Notes: a model not told the origin generated them from the sequence alone. 64,000 bases of DNA from an uncultured Alphaproteobacteria bacterium (GCA_945957365.1 CAMFKI010000009.1:1-64000); one strand, 5' to 3'. Shown: positions 45,116 through 54,225, numbered from the stretch's first letter. Program-made: numbers and translations.

Positions 45116-46726
45116 GTGAACCTTCTTCCTGACCTGCCCTTCCCCAAGAACGAGCCGGAATGGGCCTACAAGCCCGGCACGCCTGAGCAAAAGGAACTCG
45201 CCCGGGTGCTGGCAGGGCATGAGGTGGTGGATATCCCCACCGTCATCGGCGGCAAGGAATATTTCTCGAAGGACACGGTCGAGGTTCGCTCACCCCACAA
45301 CAAGTCGCGCGTCGTCGCGCGCATCCACCGCCCGACCGAGGCGCAGCACCGCGAAGCGATCGAGAACGCGATCAAGTCCGCCGCCGACTGGGCGAGGTTG
45401 CCGTTCCAGTCGCGCGCTGCCGTGATGATGCGCGCCGCCGAGATCGTGGGCTCCGAGCTCCGCACCCGCATCAATGCCGCCACCATGATCGGCCAGTCGA
45501 AGACAATCGACCAGGCGGACCCCGATGCCGCCTGCGAACTGATCGATTTCCTGCGCTTCAACGTGTTCTATGCGCAGAAGCTGATGCGCGAGAATCCGCT
45601 GTCGACCGCCACTGCCGCCAACCGCATCGACTGGCGCCCGCTCGAGGGCTTCGTCTATGCCGTGTCGCCCTTCAACTTCACCGCCATCGGCGCCAATCTC
45701 TCCACAGCACCCGCGCTAATGGGCAATGCCGTGGTTTGGAAGCCATCCGAGAAGTCGGCACTCGCCAACTACATCTTCTATCAGGCACTGCAGAAGGCGG
45801 GGCTTCCGGCCGGCGTCATCAACTTCGTGCCGGCCGATGCGGCGACAATGACCAAGGTGGCGCTGTCGTCTCCCGAGCTCGCCGGTGTGCACTACACCGG
45901 TTCGACCGCGGTGTTCCGCTCGATCTGGGCGGGCGTCGGCGCCAACATGTCGAACTACCGCACCTTCCCGCGCCTCGTCGGCGAGACGGGTGGCAAGGGC
46001 TTCGTGCTGGCCCACCTTTCGGCGGATGTCGAGGCGCTTGCCATTGCGCTGGTGCGCGCCGCCTTCGAGTTCCAGGGCCAGAAATGCTCGGCGGCCTCGC
46101 GTGCCTATATCCCGAAGAGCCTGTGGCCGGCGGTCACCAAGCGTATCAAGGAGCGCCTGGCCGAACTGCCGGTGGGCGACGTCGCCGATCCCCAGACCTT
46201 CATGGGCGCGGTCATCGACAAGGCCTCCTTCGACCGGCTCTCGGCCCGCCTCAAGGCGGCGCAGGGCGATGCCGAGATCAAGGTCATCGCCGGCGGCACG
46301 GCGTCCGACGAGGTTGGCTACTTCGTGCAGCCCACCGTGCTCGAGACGTCGAACCCGCGCCATGCGCTGATGAACGACGAACTCTTCGGGCCCGTCGTTA
46401 CCGTCTATCCGTATGATGACGCCAAGTGGCCCGAGATGTTCGCGCTGATCGACTCGACCAGCCCCTATGCGCTCACCGGGTCGGTGTTCTCGACCGATCC
46501 GGTGGCGCTGCACCAGGCGTCGCAGGCCCTTGTCAATTCGGCGGGCAACATCTACCTGAACGAAAAGCCGACCGGCGCGGTGATCGGCCAGCAGCCCTTC
46601 GGCGGCATGCGCGGCTCGGGCACCAACGACAAGGCGGGTTCGTGGATGAACATGCTGCGCTGGACCTCTCCGCGCACGGTCAAGGAGGCCTATATCGCTC
46701 CGACCCAGTGGACCTTCGGAGCCTGA
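45116..46726 (+). CDS. L-glutamate gamma-semialdehyde (P5C) dehydrogenase
   Basis: This 536-residue protein is the stand-alone ALDH4-type P5C dehydrogenase that oxidises glutamate semialdehyde to glutamate. The start is a GTG with GGAG ten bases upstream. Marks of this group are visible: EWAYKPGTPEQKELARVL at the N-terminus, YAVSPFNFTAIGANLSTAPA, RLVGETGGKGFVLAH, AFEFQGQKCSAASRAYIP with the catalytic Cys, and GQQPFGGMRGSGTNDKAGS. The next gene encodes an FAD oxidoreductase that could supply P5C. No PutA-type proline dehydrogenase domain is fused. Confidence 0.92.
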   Translation: MNLLPDLPFPKNEPEWAYKPGTPEQKELARVLAGHEVVDIPTVIGGKEYFSKDTVEVRSPHNKSRVVARIHRPTEAQHREAIENAIKSAADWARLPFQSRAAVMMRAAEIVGSELRTRINAATMIGQSKTIDQADPDAACELIDFLRFNVFYAQKLMRENPLSTATAANRIDWRPLEGFVYAVSPFNFTAIGANLSTAPALMGNAVVWKPSEKSALANYIFYQALQKAGLPAGVINFVPADAATMTKVALSSPELAGVHYTGSTAVFRSIWAGVGANMSNYRTFPRLVGETGGKGFVLAHLSADVEALAIALVRAAFEFQGQKCSAASRAYIPKSLWPAVTKRIKERLAELPVGDVADPQTFMGAVIDKASFDRLSARLKAAQGDAEIKVIAGGTASDEVGYFVQPTVLETSNPRHALMNDELFGPVVTVYPYDDAKWPEMFALIDSTSPYALTGSVFSTDPVALHQASQALVNSAGNIYLNEKPTGAVIGQQPFGGMRGSGTNDKAGSWMNMLRWTSPRTVKEAYIAPTQWTFGA

Positions 46727-46730
46727 TCCC

Positions 46731-47954
46731 ATGGCACCCGTGCGGAAGATCTTCGTTCCCGATGCGGCAACACTGCCGAAGACCGCCGATGTGGTGGTCA
46801 TCGGCGGCGGCATCGTCGGCGTGGCCACCGCCTTCTGGCTGTCGAAGTCGGGGCTCGACACGGTGCTCGTCGAAATGCGTGAGGGTCTCTCGACCCTCAC
46901 GACGCCATTGTCGATCGAAAGCTTCCGTGCCCAGATGACCGAGAAGGCGATGGCCGACCTCGTGCTCCCGTCGATCCGCATGTACGAGAACTTCGCCGAG
47001 ACGGTGGGTATTCCCGGGCATGACATCGCGCTCAAACACCAGGGCTATCTCTTCGTCTCGGACGATGCGGCGATGGCGGAGAAGCTGAAGCAGGCGGTGG
47101 CCGTTCATCACAGCTATGGCGTGACTGGTTCCGAGTTCCTGAACCAGGCGGAGATCGCCGCGCGCTTCCCCTACATTTCGGAACGCATGGTCTGCGGAAC
47201 CTTCCACCAGAACGATGGCTGGCTCTCCACCCATGAAGCCACGCAGGGCTTCGCCAAGGGCTCCAGCGCCAGATTCCTGCTGGCGACGAAGGTCACCGGC
47301 ATCGATACCGATGACGACGGCATCTGCGCCGTGCGCACCGATCGCGGCACCATCGCCACGCGGCAGGTGGTGAACTGTGCCGGTCCCTTTGCGCAGGCCA
47401 TCGCCCGGATGGTCGGCGTCACGCTTCCCGTTGATGCGGTGCGCCGCCAGAAGGTGCACGTAGCGCCGAAGCCGCAGATCCCGCGCAACGCACCGCTGTG
47501 CATCGACATTGGCCAGGAGACCTACTGGCGCCCCGAACATGGCGGTGCGCTGATGGCCTGGGTCGACCCCGACGAGAAACCCACTGCAAACCCGGTCGAG
47601 GACGTGCCGACCGACTGGGACTATGCCGCCGTGCTGCTCGACAAGATCACCGCGCTGTCGCCCTTCTGGGCCGATGTCGCGGAGACGCTCTCGGCGAGCG
47701 ATCTCACCACCACCGCGGGCTATTACATGTACACGCCCGACGACCAGCCGCTGATCGGACCTGTCGAGGCAGTGAATGGCTTCCATCTCAACTGCGGCTA
47801 CTGGGCGGGCGTGATGCTGTCGCCCGAGGCGGGCCGCCGCGTGGCGCGGCTGGTAGCCGGAGAGATGAAGCCGGAAGACAATCCGCTGCGCCTCGGCCGC
47901 TTCGCCGAGGGCCTCGTCTCCACCGGCGACAGCTTCCTTCGCGGCAGGCACTAG
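46731..47954 (+). CDS. DadA/SoxB-like FAD oxidoreductase paired with P5CDH
   Basis: The 407-residue protein has the DAO-fold FAD site DVVVIGGGIVGVATAFWLSK near residue 20 and the C-terminal FAD loop TPDDQPLIGPVEAVNGFHLN with CGYWAGVMLSPEAGR. It resembles the beta subunits of sarcosine oxidase and proline/hydroxyproline dehydrogenases. It starts four bases after the P5CDH stop, so it likely forms P5C from proline or D-proline, or oxidises an N-methyl amino acid. It is more distant from the two AGRNSGF-type paralogues. Confidence 0.85.
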   Translation: MAPVRKIFVPDAATLPKTADVVVIGGGIVGVATAFWLSKSGLDTVLVEMREGLSTLTTPLSIESFRAQMTEKAMADLVLPSIRMYENFAETVGIPGHDIALKHQGYLFVSDDAAMAEKLKQAVAVHHSYGVTGSEFLNQAEIAARFPYISERMVCGTFHQNDGWLSTHEATQGFAKGSSARFLLATKVTGIDTDDDGICAVRTDRGTIATRQVVNCAGPFAQAIARMVGVTLPVDAVRRQKVHVAPKPQIPRNAPLCIDIGQETYWRPEHGGALMAWVDPDEKPTANPVEDVPTDWDYAAVLLDKITALSPFWADVAETLSASDLTTTAGYYMYTPDDQPLIGPVEAVNGFHLNCGYWAGVMLSPEAGRRVARLVAGEMKPEDNPLRLGRFAEGLVSTGDSFLRGRH

Positions 47955-48095
47955 GACATACACATAGGCCTCAGGGGCACCGATGACCGAGGTGTCGGCT
48001 GTCCATGGCGATGCGTGCAACCGCCGTCTGCGGTTTCCTGATGACGGCGAACTGCCACCCGCCGCGGCGCTTTCCCACGGCTCGCCATCTTGACA

Positions 48096-48112
48096 TAATA
48101 CAATAAGTATAC
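48096..48112. promoter_or_regulatory. Predicted GntR operator, site 3 (second DapA operon)
   Basis: TAATAC-AATAA-GTATAC lies immediately after a perfect TTGACA (48090-48095), so it fills the spacer of the likely promoter for the gene at 48149. It matches site 2 nearly exactly and site 1 in the left arm and centre. It is 11 kb from the GntR gene, which argues for a distributed regulon and against a chance AT-rich run. Confidence 0.72.
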
Positions 48113-48148
48113 GATGAAAAATCAGCCTGATAGCATGGAGCCACGACC

Positions 48149-49039
48149 ATGGCGGATTTTGCGTTTCCCGGCCTCAACCTGGCCATCGCCACCCCGTTCG
48201 ACGCCGGGGGTAAGATCGACCTGAAGCAGCTCGAAGCCAATCTCGAGCGCTATCTCGCTATCGGCATCAGGGGCTTCGTGCTGAGTTCGGGCACCGGCAT
48301 GCACGTCTATCTCTCAGCAGAGGAATCGCAGCAGGTGATCGCGCATGGCGCCAAGGTCATCAATGGCCGCGCCCGGATCATCGCCCAGACTTCGGCGCTG
48401 ATTGCGGAGGACGTGGTGGAGCGCACGAAGCGCGCCGCCGACGCGGGCGCCAACGGCGTGATGGTGCTGCCGCCCTTCTTCGAGGGTCCCACCGATGATG
48501 ACGGCATCGTCGACTTTTACGCGGACGTGGCGGCGGCCGGCCTTCCCGTCATCGGCTACAATGTGCCCCACGCGGTGGGTGTCGAGATCACGCCGGGGCT
48601 CTTCCAGCGGCTCGCACAGATTCCCAATTTCGCCTCGGTGAAGGACAGCAGCGGCAATCTCGGTGCCCAGGCGACGCTGATCCGCACCGGCCTTCCCGTC
48701 ATGAACGGCGCTGACTTGCTGGTTCCCTATGCCATGTACGCAGGCTGCAAGGGCCTGATCTGGGGCGGGGCAAATTTCGCACCGAAATCCTGCCTCGCGG
48801 TGGTCAAGGCGGCCTCCGAGGGCAAGTGGGCCGAGGCCCGCCTGATCTGGGCGATGCTCGAGCCGATCATGGCGCTGATCTGGGCCGGCGACTACGTCCA
48901 GTCGGTCTATGCTGCGGCCGAATTGACGGGATATGGGGCGGGCCAGCCGCGCAAGCCGCTCCGCGGCCTCACCCCCGATCGCATCGCCGCCATCCGCGAC
49001 ACGCTGGGCGATCTCATCGCACACGAAAAGGCGGCGTGA
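48149..49039 (+). CDS. DapA-family aldolase/deaminase (copy 2, variant active site)
   Basis: This 296-residue DHDPS-family protein keeps the Schiff-base Lys (FASVKDSSGN) and the Tyr (VIGYNVPHAVG). The loop that normally reads GTTGE is SSGTGMHVYLS, so the usual Glu is Met. It therefore probably differs in substrate from copy 1. It is first in a two-gene operon behind the third GntR operator, and its stop overlaps the next ATG by one base. Ring opening or deamination of a related cyclic imine is an inference. Confidence 0.82.
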   Translation: MADFAFPGLNLAIATPFDAGGKIDLKQLEANLERYLAIGIRGFVLSSGTGMHVYLSAEESQQVIAHGAKVINGRARIIAQTSALIAEDVVERTKRAADAGANGVMVLPPFFEGPTDDDGIVDFYADVAAAGLPVIGYNVPHAVGVEITPGLFQRLAQIPNFASVKDSSGNLGAQATLIRTGLPVMNGADLLVPYAMYAGCKGLIWGGANFAPKSCLAVVKAASEGKWAEARLIWAMLEPIMALIWAGDYVQSVYAAAELTGYGAGQPRKPLRGLTPDRIAAIRDTLGDLIAHEKAA

Positions 49040-50373
49040 TGTCTAAGGCCTATGTGGCCTCGGCCCTGCCTCGCCAGCCGGGCATATCAGGTTGGGTGGC
49101 ACTGTTGCCGCCGCGCAGGCCACACCCCGCGCCTGAAGGCAACATCACGGCCGACGTCGTGGTGATCGGCGCGGGCTTTGCCGGCCTCGCCGCGGCCCGC
49201 AAACTGTCGCAACTCGATCCGAAGCTGAGCGTTGCCGTGCTCGAGGCGGGGATCGTCGGCGAGGGCCCTGCCGGGCGCAACTCGGGCTTCATCATCGACC
49301 TGCCACATGAGGTGTCCGCCGAGAGCCTCGGCGGAGACTCCGCTGCGCACAGCCGCCGCGACATCTTCAAGAACCGCACCGCCATCGCACTCGCGCAGGG
49401 CATGGCGGAAGAACATGGCTGGGGCCGGGAGGTCTTCGACCCATGCGGCCGCCACACGATCGCCAAGGGCCCGGCGGGCGACAGGCACCTCGTCGCCTAC
49501 GCCGAGCAACTCAAGGAACTCGGCGAGGTGCATGCGTTGCTCGACGCGAAGCAGACGGCGGAACTGACCGGCGTCACCACCTTTTCCTCCGCTCTTTTCA
49601 CGCCCGGCACGGCGATGATCCAGCCGGCCGACTTCGTGCGCCGCTTTGCTGACGCGCTGAAGCCGCCGGTAAGGGTGTTCGAGCAGTCGCCGGTGCAGCG
49701 CATCACGCCCAGTGGTGCGGGATGGAAGGTGGAATCGGGCAGGGGCGCGGTCACCGCGGCGCGTGTCCTCCTCGCTGTCAACGGACATGCCCAGAGCTTC
49801 GGCCTTCTGAAGCGGCGCCTGATGCATGTCTTCACCTACGCATCGCTCACACGTGCCTTCGAGCCTCGCCTGCTGGGCGGCAACCGCCAATGGGCGGCAA
49901 CACCCGCACTGCCGATGGGGACGACGTTGCGCCGCATCGTGACGTCCGAGGGCGACCGGATGCTGGTCCGCTCCCGCTATAGCTTCAACCCCACCAACAC
50001 GGTGAGCGATGCCGCCGTTGTTCGCGCCGGTCGCCTGCATGACGCGCGGCTGGCGAGCCGCTTTCCGATGCTTCGCGGCCTCGGCATGGAGTATCGCTGG
50101 GCGGGCGCGATGGCGCTTACCTGGAACAGCGTGCCGGTGGTTCAGGAAGTGGAGCCGGGCCTCTGGCTGGCGGCGGGCTGCAACGGCGTGGGCGCGACCA
50201 ATGCCACTGCCAATGGCATCGTGGTTGCAGAGCGCAGCCTTGGCGTCATGTCGGAGCTCGGACGCAACTTCGAACTCTCCGCGGCACCGGGCCCCGTGCC
50301 ACCGGAGCCGATCGCCACGCTCGGCGGCAAGCTCAGCCTGGCCTTCAAGGAGTGGCGGGCGGGCGACGAATGA
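49039..50373 (+). CDS. DadA/PuuB-like FAD-dependent amine oxidoreductase (copy B)
   Basis: The 444-residue flavoenzyme is a paralogue of the one at 42706-44052. Shared features are VVVIGAGFAGLAAARKLSQ, PAGRNSGFIIDLPHE, FTPGTAMIQPADFVRR and the C-terminal CNGVGATNATANGIVVA. It is coupled to DapA copy 2 by a one-base overlap. The repeated DapA-plus-FAD pairing suggests that each pair handles successive or stereochemically different substrates (inference). Confidence 0.85.
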   Translation: MSKAYVASALPRQPGISGWVALLPPRRPHPAPEGNITADVVVIGAGFAGLAAARKLSQLDPKLSVAVLEAGIVGEGPAGRNSGFIIDLPHEVSAESLGGDSAAHSRRDIFKNRTAIALAQGMAEEHGWGREVFDPCGRHTIAKGPAGDRHLVAYAEQLKELGEVHALLDAKQTAELTGVTTFSSALFTPGTAMIQPADFVRRFADALKPPVRVFEQSPVQRITPSGAGWKVESGRGAVTAARVLLAVNGHAQSFGLLKRRLMHVFTYASLTRAFEPRLLGGNRQWAATPALPMGTTLRRIVTSEGDRMLVRSRYSFNPTNTVSDAAVVRAGRLHDARLASRFPMLRGLGMEYRWAGAMALTWNSVPVVQEVEPGLWLAAGCNGVGATNATANGIVVAERSLGVMSELGRNFELSAAPGPVPPEPIATLGGKLSLAFKEWRAGDE

Positions 50374-50385
50374 GGCCAGTTCGGT

Positions 50386-51156
50386 TCAGCCGCGGCCCTG
50401 GATGCGCGCCAGCACGGAGGTCAGCCCACCGTCGAGTGCCGAGCCGCCGCCCGCCTCGATGAACCGCAGGAAGACATGCTCGTTGAGGCCGCCCCTGGTC
50501 GAATGTGAGCTCCGCAGTTCACGCAGGGAGTGCGGCCTTTCCCGCAGCACGTCGCCGAGGCTGCCGAACAGGTTGCGCAGGTAGAGATCGGCGTCGCTCT
50601 CCTTCAGGCCATTTGCCACCAGCCAGTCCTGCGCGGCTTCGATGATGCCGAAATAGGTGCCCATCAGCGCACTCGCCGCCGCATAGCCATCGAATGCGTT
50701 GAGATCGGCGACCTCGATGCAGCCGCCGAGCGCACGGAAGATCTCGGCGGCGGTGGCGTCGGGCGGCATGATGGGGGTCACGCCGACGCGCTGCTCGACG
50801 AAGGTGAGGGGGATCGCGCGGGTGATGCTGGATGCGCCGGTCCAGTGCCTGATGACGTCGATGTCGAGTGCCGCGACGAGGCTGATGATGTGCTGATCCT
50901 GGCGAAAGCGCAGCGGCCGCACCACGTCTTCGGCATCCTGCGGCCTCACTGCAAGGAAGACAACGTCAGACTGGTCCACAACCTTCTGATTGTCTGCGGC
51001 GACCGTCACGCCCGGAAGTGAACTGGCCAGCTCCATCGAGAGGGTGGTGTTCCGTGGCGAAAGCACGACTGGCCACGACGCGAGATCCGACCTCTTGAGA
51101 CCGCGCACGATCGCTGCGGTGATCGTGCCGGTGCCGACGAAACCCAGCCTATGCAT
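50386..51156 (-). CDS. ProC-like pyrroline-carboxylate reductase
   Basis: From the ATG at 51156 (MHRLGFVGTGTITAAIVRG) the protein has 256 residues. The frame also opens at an ATG at 51201 that overlaps the demethylase stop (ATGA), so coupling is possible. The NAD(P)-binding fold and the segment DVVFLAVRPQDAEDVVRPL match ProC, and the dimerisation domain has AFDGYAAASALMGTYFGIIEA and SSHSTRGGLNEHVF, close to the SPGGTT motif region of the family. Here it sits in a catabolic operon, so reduction of an alternative imine such as Pyr2C is possible. Confidence 0.85.
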   Translation of the reverse strand: MHRLGFVGTGTITAAIVRGLKRSDLASWPVVLSPRNTTLSMELASSLPGVTVAADNQKVVDQSDVVFLAVRPQDAEDVVRPLRFRQDQHIISLVAALDIDVIRHWTGASSITRAIPLTFVEQRVGVTPIMPPDATAAEIFRALGGCIEVADLNAFDGYAAASALMGTYFGIIEAAQDWLVANGLKESDADLYLRNLFGSLGDVLRERPHSLRELRSSHSTRGGLNEHVFLRFIEAGGGSALDGGLTSVLARIQGRG

Positions 51157-51197
51157 GATGCGACAATCCCCTGGCGTCCCGGATGAGGTTGCGCCCC

Positions 51198-53234
51198 TCA
51201 TAGCGCAACCATCAGCCGGTAGGCATCGAGAATTGCGGCATGGATGTTGCGGCTGGCAACGGCATCGCCGATGCGGAACAGCCGGTAGCGCCCCTCCGGA
51301 TTGGTGACCCGCGTCTGCGGCCTGCCGGTGATGAAGGGCTTCACCTCCACCTCGCCACGGTTCACCGAACCATCCTTGAGCGCGAAATAGAGATCTGCGA
51401 CGGGCGACAGCCCATACTCGACGATCACCTGGTCGGCTTCCTTCACCACTTCGGTCTTGCGATATTCGTCGACGAACACCGCTGCCACGCGATTGCCCCG
51501 GCGTTCCAGCCTCTCGATCTGCAAGTTCAGCGTCACCTTCACGTTGGGCGCGTTCATGGCGCGCATGTACGCCGGATAGTTGGTTTCGCCGATGTCGGGG
51601 GCAAGCGTCCGGTCGGGAGTCACCAACTCAATCTCGTCGGCCTGTTGTGCGACGAATTCCGCCACCGTCATGGCGGGGTGCGAACCGTTGTTGTCGACAA
51701 CGACGACGGAACGGGCAGGCGCCACTGCCCCGCTCAGAATGTCCCAGCTGCTCGTGGCCAGTTCGTCGCCCGAGGCAAGAATGCCGGTGTCGGGAATGCC
51801 GCCGGTGGCGACGACCACGCAATCGGGCGCCTCGGCCAGTACATCGGCGGCTTCGGCATAGCTGTTGTAGCGGAAGTTGACACCGAGACGCTCGCATTCG
51901 GCCAGCCTCCAGTCGACGATGCCGAGGATTTCCTTGCGCCGCTTCAGTGCCGCAGTCAGCAACATCTGTCCGCCGGCCCTGGCCGCCGCCTCGAAGACGA
52001 TGACGTCGTGGCCACGCTCGGCGGCGACGCGCGCCGCCTCGAGCCCGCCAGGGCCCGCGCCGACCACCACAACCTTCTTCCGGGGTCCGTCAGTCTTCGG
52101 AATCACATGCGGAAGATGCTCCTCACGGCCGGTGGCCGGGTTATGGATGCACACGGCGGAACCGGTGTAGATCGAGTCGATGCAGTAGCCCATGCCGACG
52201 CAGGGCCGGATGCGCTGTTCCTGGCCTGCCATGATCTTGCGCGTGATGTGGGGGTCAGCCATGTGCGGCCGCGTCATCGCCACCATGTCGAGCTTGCCGC
52301 TCTCGATCGCGTAGCGCGCCGTGGGAACGTCCTGAATACGCGCCGCGTGGAAGGTCGGAAGCTTCACGTCATTGCGTATTTCGCCCGCGAAATCGAGGTG
52401 AGGTGCCGAGGGTGTGCCCATGTTGGGGATGACCCGGCTCAGACCCTCGTTGGTCGCCACGCGGCCGCGGATGACGCTGATGTAGTCGATGGCGCCGTCG
52501 TCCTTCAGGCGGCGCGCGAAGGCGATGCCGTCATTCTTCTCGACGCCCTTCTGCCACTGCTCGTCGCCGACCATGCGCACGCCCAGCACGATGTCGTTGC
52601 CGACACGGGCGCGGATCGCGGCGATCACCTCGCGCAGGAAACGGAGGCGATTGTCGACGGAGCCACCATATCGATCGGTCCGGCGGTTGGTGCCGGGTGA
52701 CAGGAAATGCGCGACGAGGTGCGAGGCACATTCGAGTTCGATGCCATCGAGCCCCGCCTGCTTCACCTTCTCGGCGGCATCTGCATAGGCCCGGTAGACG
52801 CGCTGGAAGTCCCAGTCCTCCATCTCCTTCGGAAAGGCGCGATGGGCGGGCTCGGAGATCGAGGAGGGCGCGATCATCGGCAGCCAGTCGGCCTTGTTCC
52901 AGTTGGTGCGCGCTCCCATGTGGGTCATCTGGATCATGACAGCGGCACCGTGGCCATGCACGTCGTCGGCCAGTTCAGTGAGCCATTTGACGCATTCGTC
53001 CTTGTGCAGCTGGATGTTGCCGAAGGCCTGGGGGCTGTCGATATCGATGACCGAGGAGCCGCCGATCATGGTCATGGCCAGGCCACCCTTGGCCTTTTCG
53101 CTATGATAGAGGCGATAGCGCGTCTTCGGCAGGCCATCCTCGGTGTAGGAAGGTTCATGCGCGGTTGACATCATGCGGTTGCGCAAGGTGAGATGCTTCA
53201 ATCGATAGGGCTGAAGCAGCGGATCATGCGACAT
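51198..53234 (-). CDS. OYE-type FMN/FeS/FAD oxidoreductase, N-demethylase candidate 2
   Basis: The 678-residue enzyme starts at the ATG at 53234 (MSHDPLLQPYRLKHLTLRN). It has the FMN barrel (IQMTHMGARTNWNKADWLP, ELECASHLVAHFLSPGTNRR), an FeS loop and a C-terminal FAD/NAD domain (KKVVVVGAGPGGLEAARVAAE). It resembles the N-methylproline demethylase group. The cluster motif is unusual: CVGMGYC followed by a Cys 11 residues later, so the second of four expected Cys (C-x2-C-x2-C) is Met. It is cotranscribed with ProC and divergent from the second LysR gene. Confidence 0.84.
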   Translation of the reverse strand: MSHDPLLQPYRLKHLTLRNRMMSTAHEPSYTEDGLPKTRYRLYHSEKAKGGLAMTMIGGSSVIDIDSPQAFGNIQLHKDECVKWLTELADDVHGHGAAVMIQMTHMGARTNWNKADWLPMIAPSSISEPAHRAFPKEMEDWDFQRVYRAYADAAEKVKQAGLDGIELECASHLVAHFLSPGTNRRTDRYGGSVDNRLRFLREVIAAIRARVGNDIVLGVRMVGDEQWQKGVEKNDGIAFARRLKDDGAIDYISVIRGRVATNEGLSRVIPNMGTPSAPHLDFAGEIRNDVKLPTFHAARIQDVPTARYAIESGKLDMVAMTRPHMADPHITRKIMAGQEQRIRPCVGMGYCIDSIYTGSAVCIHNPATGREEHLPHVIPKTDGPRKKVVVVGAGPGGLEAARVAAERGHDVIVFEAAARAGGQMLLTAALKRRKEILGIVDWRLAECERLGVNFRYNSYAEAADVLAEAPDCVVVATGGIPDTGILASGDELATSSWDILSGAVAPARSVVVVDNNGSHPAMTVAEFVAQQADEIELVTPDRTLAPDIGETNYPAYMRAMNAPNVKVTLNLQIERLERRGNRVAAVFVDEYRKTEVVKEADQVIVEYGLSPVADLYFALKDGSVNRGEVEVKPFITGRPQTRVTNPEGRYRLFRIGDAVASRNIHAAILDAYRLMVAL

Positions 53235-53313
53235 CTTGGATTCCCACATTCATTCGGCCCGCAGATTGTGGCCGTGCTGCCGAGCGGTAAAGGCCCATCT
53301 GATTCATGACACC

Positions 53314-54225
53314 ATGAACAAGACTCGTCGTCTGCGCCAGTCGCTGCCCTCGCTGCACGGTCTCGTGCTGTTCGAGGCTGCCGCGAGGCACCTGAATTTC
53401 TCCAAGGCGGCGGAGGAACTGGCAATCACCCAGTCGGCGGTAAGCCATGGGCTGCGCCAGCTCGAGGATGGCCTGGGGCATCCGCTGTTTCACCGCGAAG
53501 GCCGCAAGCTCACGCTGACCAGCGATGGGCTTCGGCTGTTTTCCACCGTGACGCGCAGCTTCGGGGCCATTGCCGAGACGGTGGACGACATCAGCACCGA
53601 GTGCCGCCGCGACACGCTGGTGGTCAGCACCTCGACGATTCTCGCCACCGAATGGCTGATGCCGCGGCTCGGCTCGCTGCACCGGGCCCACCCGGAGATG
53701 AAACTCGAACTTCGCTGCCTCGATCGCGACATCGACCTCCTCGCCAATGGCATCGACGTGCAACTGCGCCTGGGCGACGGCAACTGGCCGGGCCATGAGG
53801 CGGTACAGTTGTGGCCCGAGCAGATCATAGCCGTCTGTAGCCCGGACTACCTGGATCGGAACGGCCCTGTGGTGACCCCGGTCGACCTCGTGAGCCACCG
53901 CCTCATAAACTACGTCGACCCGCACCGCTTTCGTCTTGGCTGGGCCGAGTGGCTGAGGGCGCTGGGTGTCGATCTGGCTGGGCGATTGCAGTTTCACATG
54001 CAGGTCAACGACTCGCTGGTGGCCTTGAAGGCCGCCGAGGCGGGCGAGGGTGTCGCGCTCGGCTGGCGCCCCATCGTTGACGGCGCGCTGGCAAATGGCC
54101 GGCTGGTCGGCGTGGTGCCCGACAGGCTGCTCACCGGCCGCCACCACTATGCCCTGATGTGCGACGTGGCGACGCGACGCAGGGTGCCGCGGCAGTTCTG
54201 TGATTGGCTTGCCGCGCAACGGTAG
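53314..54225 (+). CDS. LysR-family transcriptional regulator (GcvA-like), copy 2
   Basis: From the ATG at 53314 (MNKTRRLRQSLPSLHGLVLF) the protein has 303 residues. The HTH is FEAAARHLNFSKAAEELAIT with SAVSHGLRQLEDGLGHPLFHR. It has the same architecture as the LysR gene at 44063-44974. It is divergent from demethylase 2 across only 79 bp and is probably its activator. I did not find a clear T-N11-A palindrome in that spacer. Confidence 0.88.
   Translation: MNKTRRLRQSLPSLHGLVLFEAAARHLNFSKAAEELAITQSAVSHGLRQLEDGLGHPLFHREGRKLTLTSDGLRLFSTVTRSFGAIAETVDDISTECRRDTLVVSTSTILATEWLMPRLGSLHRAHPEMKLELRCLDRDIDLLANGIDVQLRLGDGNWPGHEAVQLWPEQIIAVCSPDYLDRNGPVVTPVDLVSHRLINYVDPHRFRLGWAEWLRALGVDLAGRLQFHMQVNDSLVALKAAEAGEGVALGWRPIVDGALANGRLVGVVPDRLLTGRHHYALMCDVATRRRVPRQFCDWLAAQR

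Noticed and set aside
46731..50373. Polyamine (Puu) pathway as the function of the FAD and aldehyde dehydrogenase genes
   Set aside because: PuuB/PuuC-like resemblance exists, but no gamma-glutamylputrescine synthetase or hydrolase is present and the demethylases, DapA enzymes, P5CDH and betaine-type importer fit imino-acid catabolism better; kept only as an alternative.
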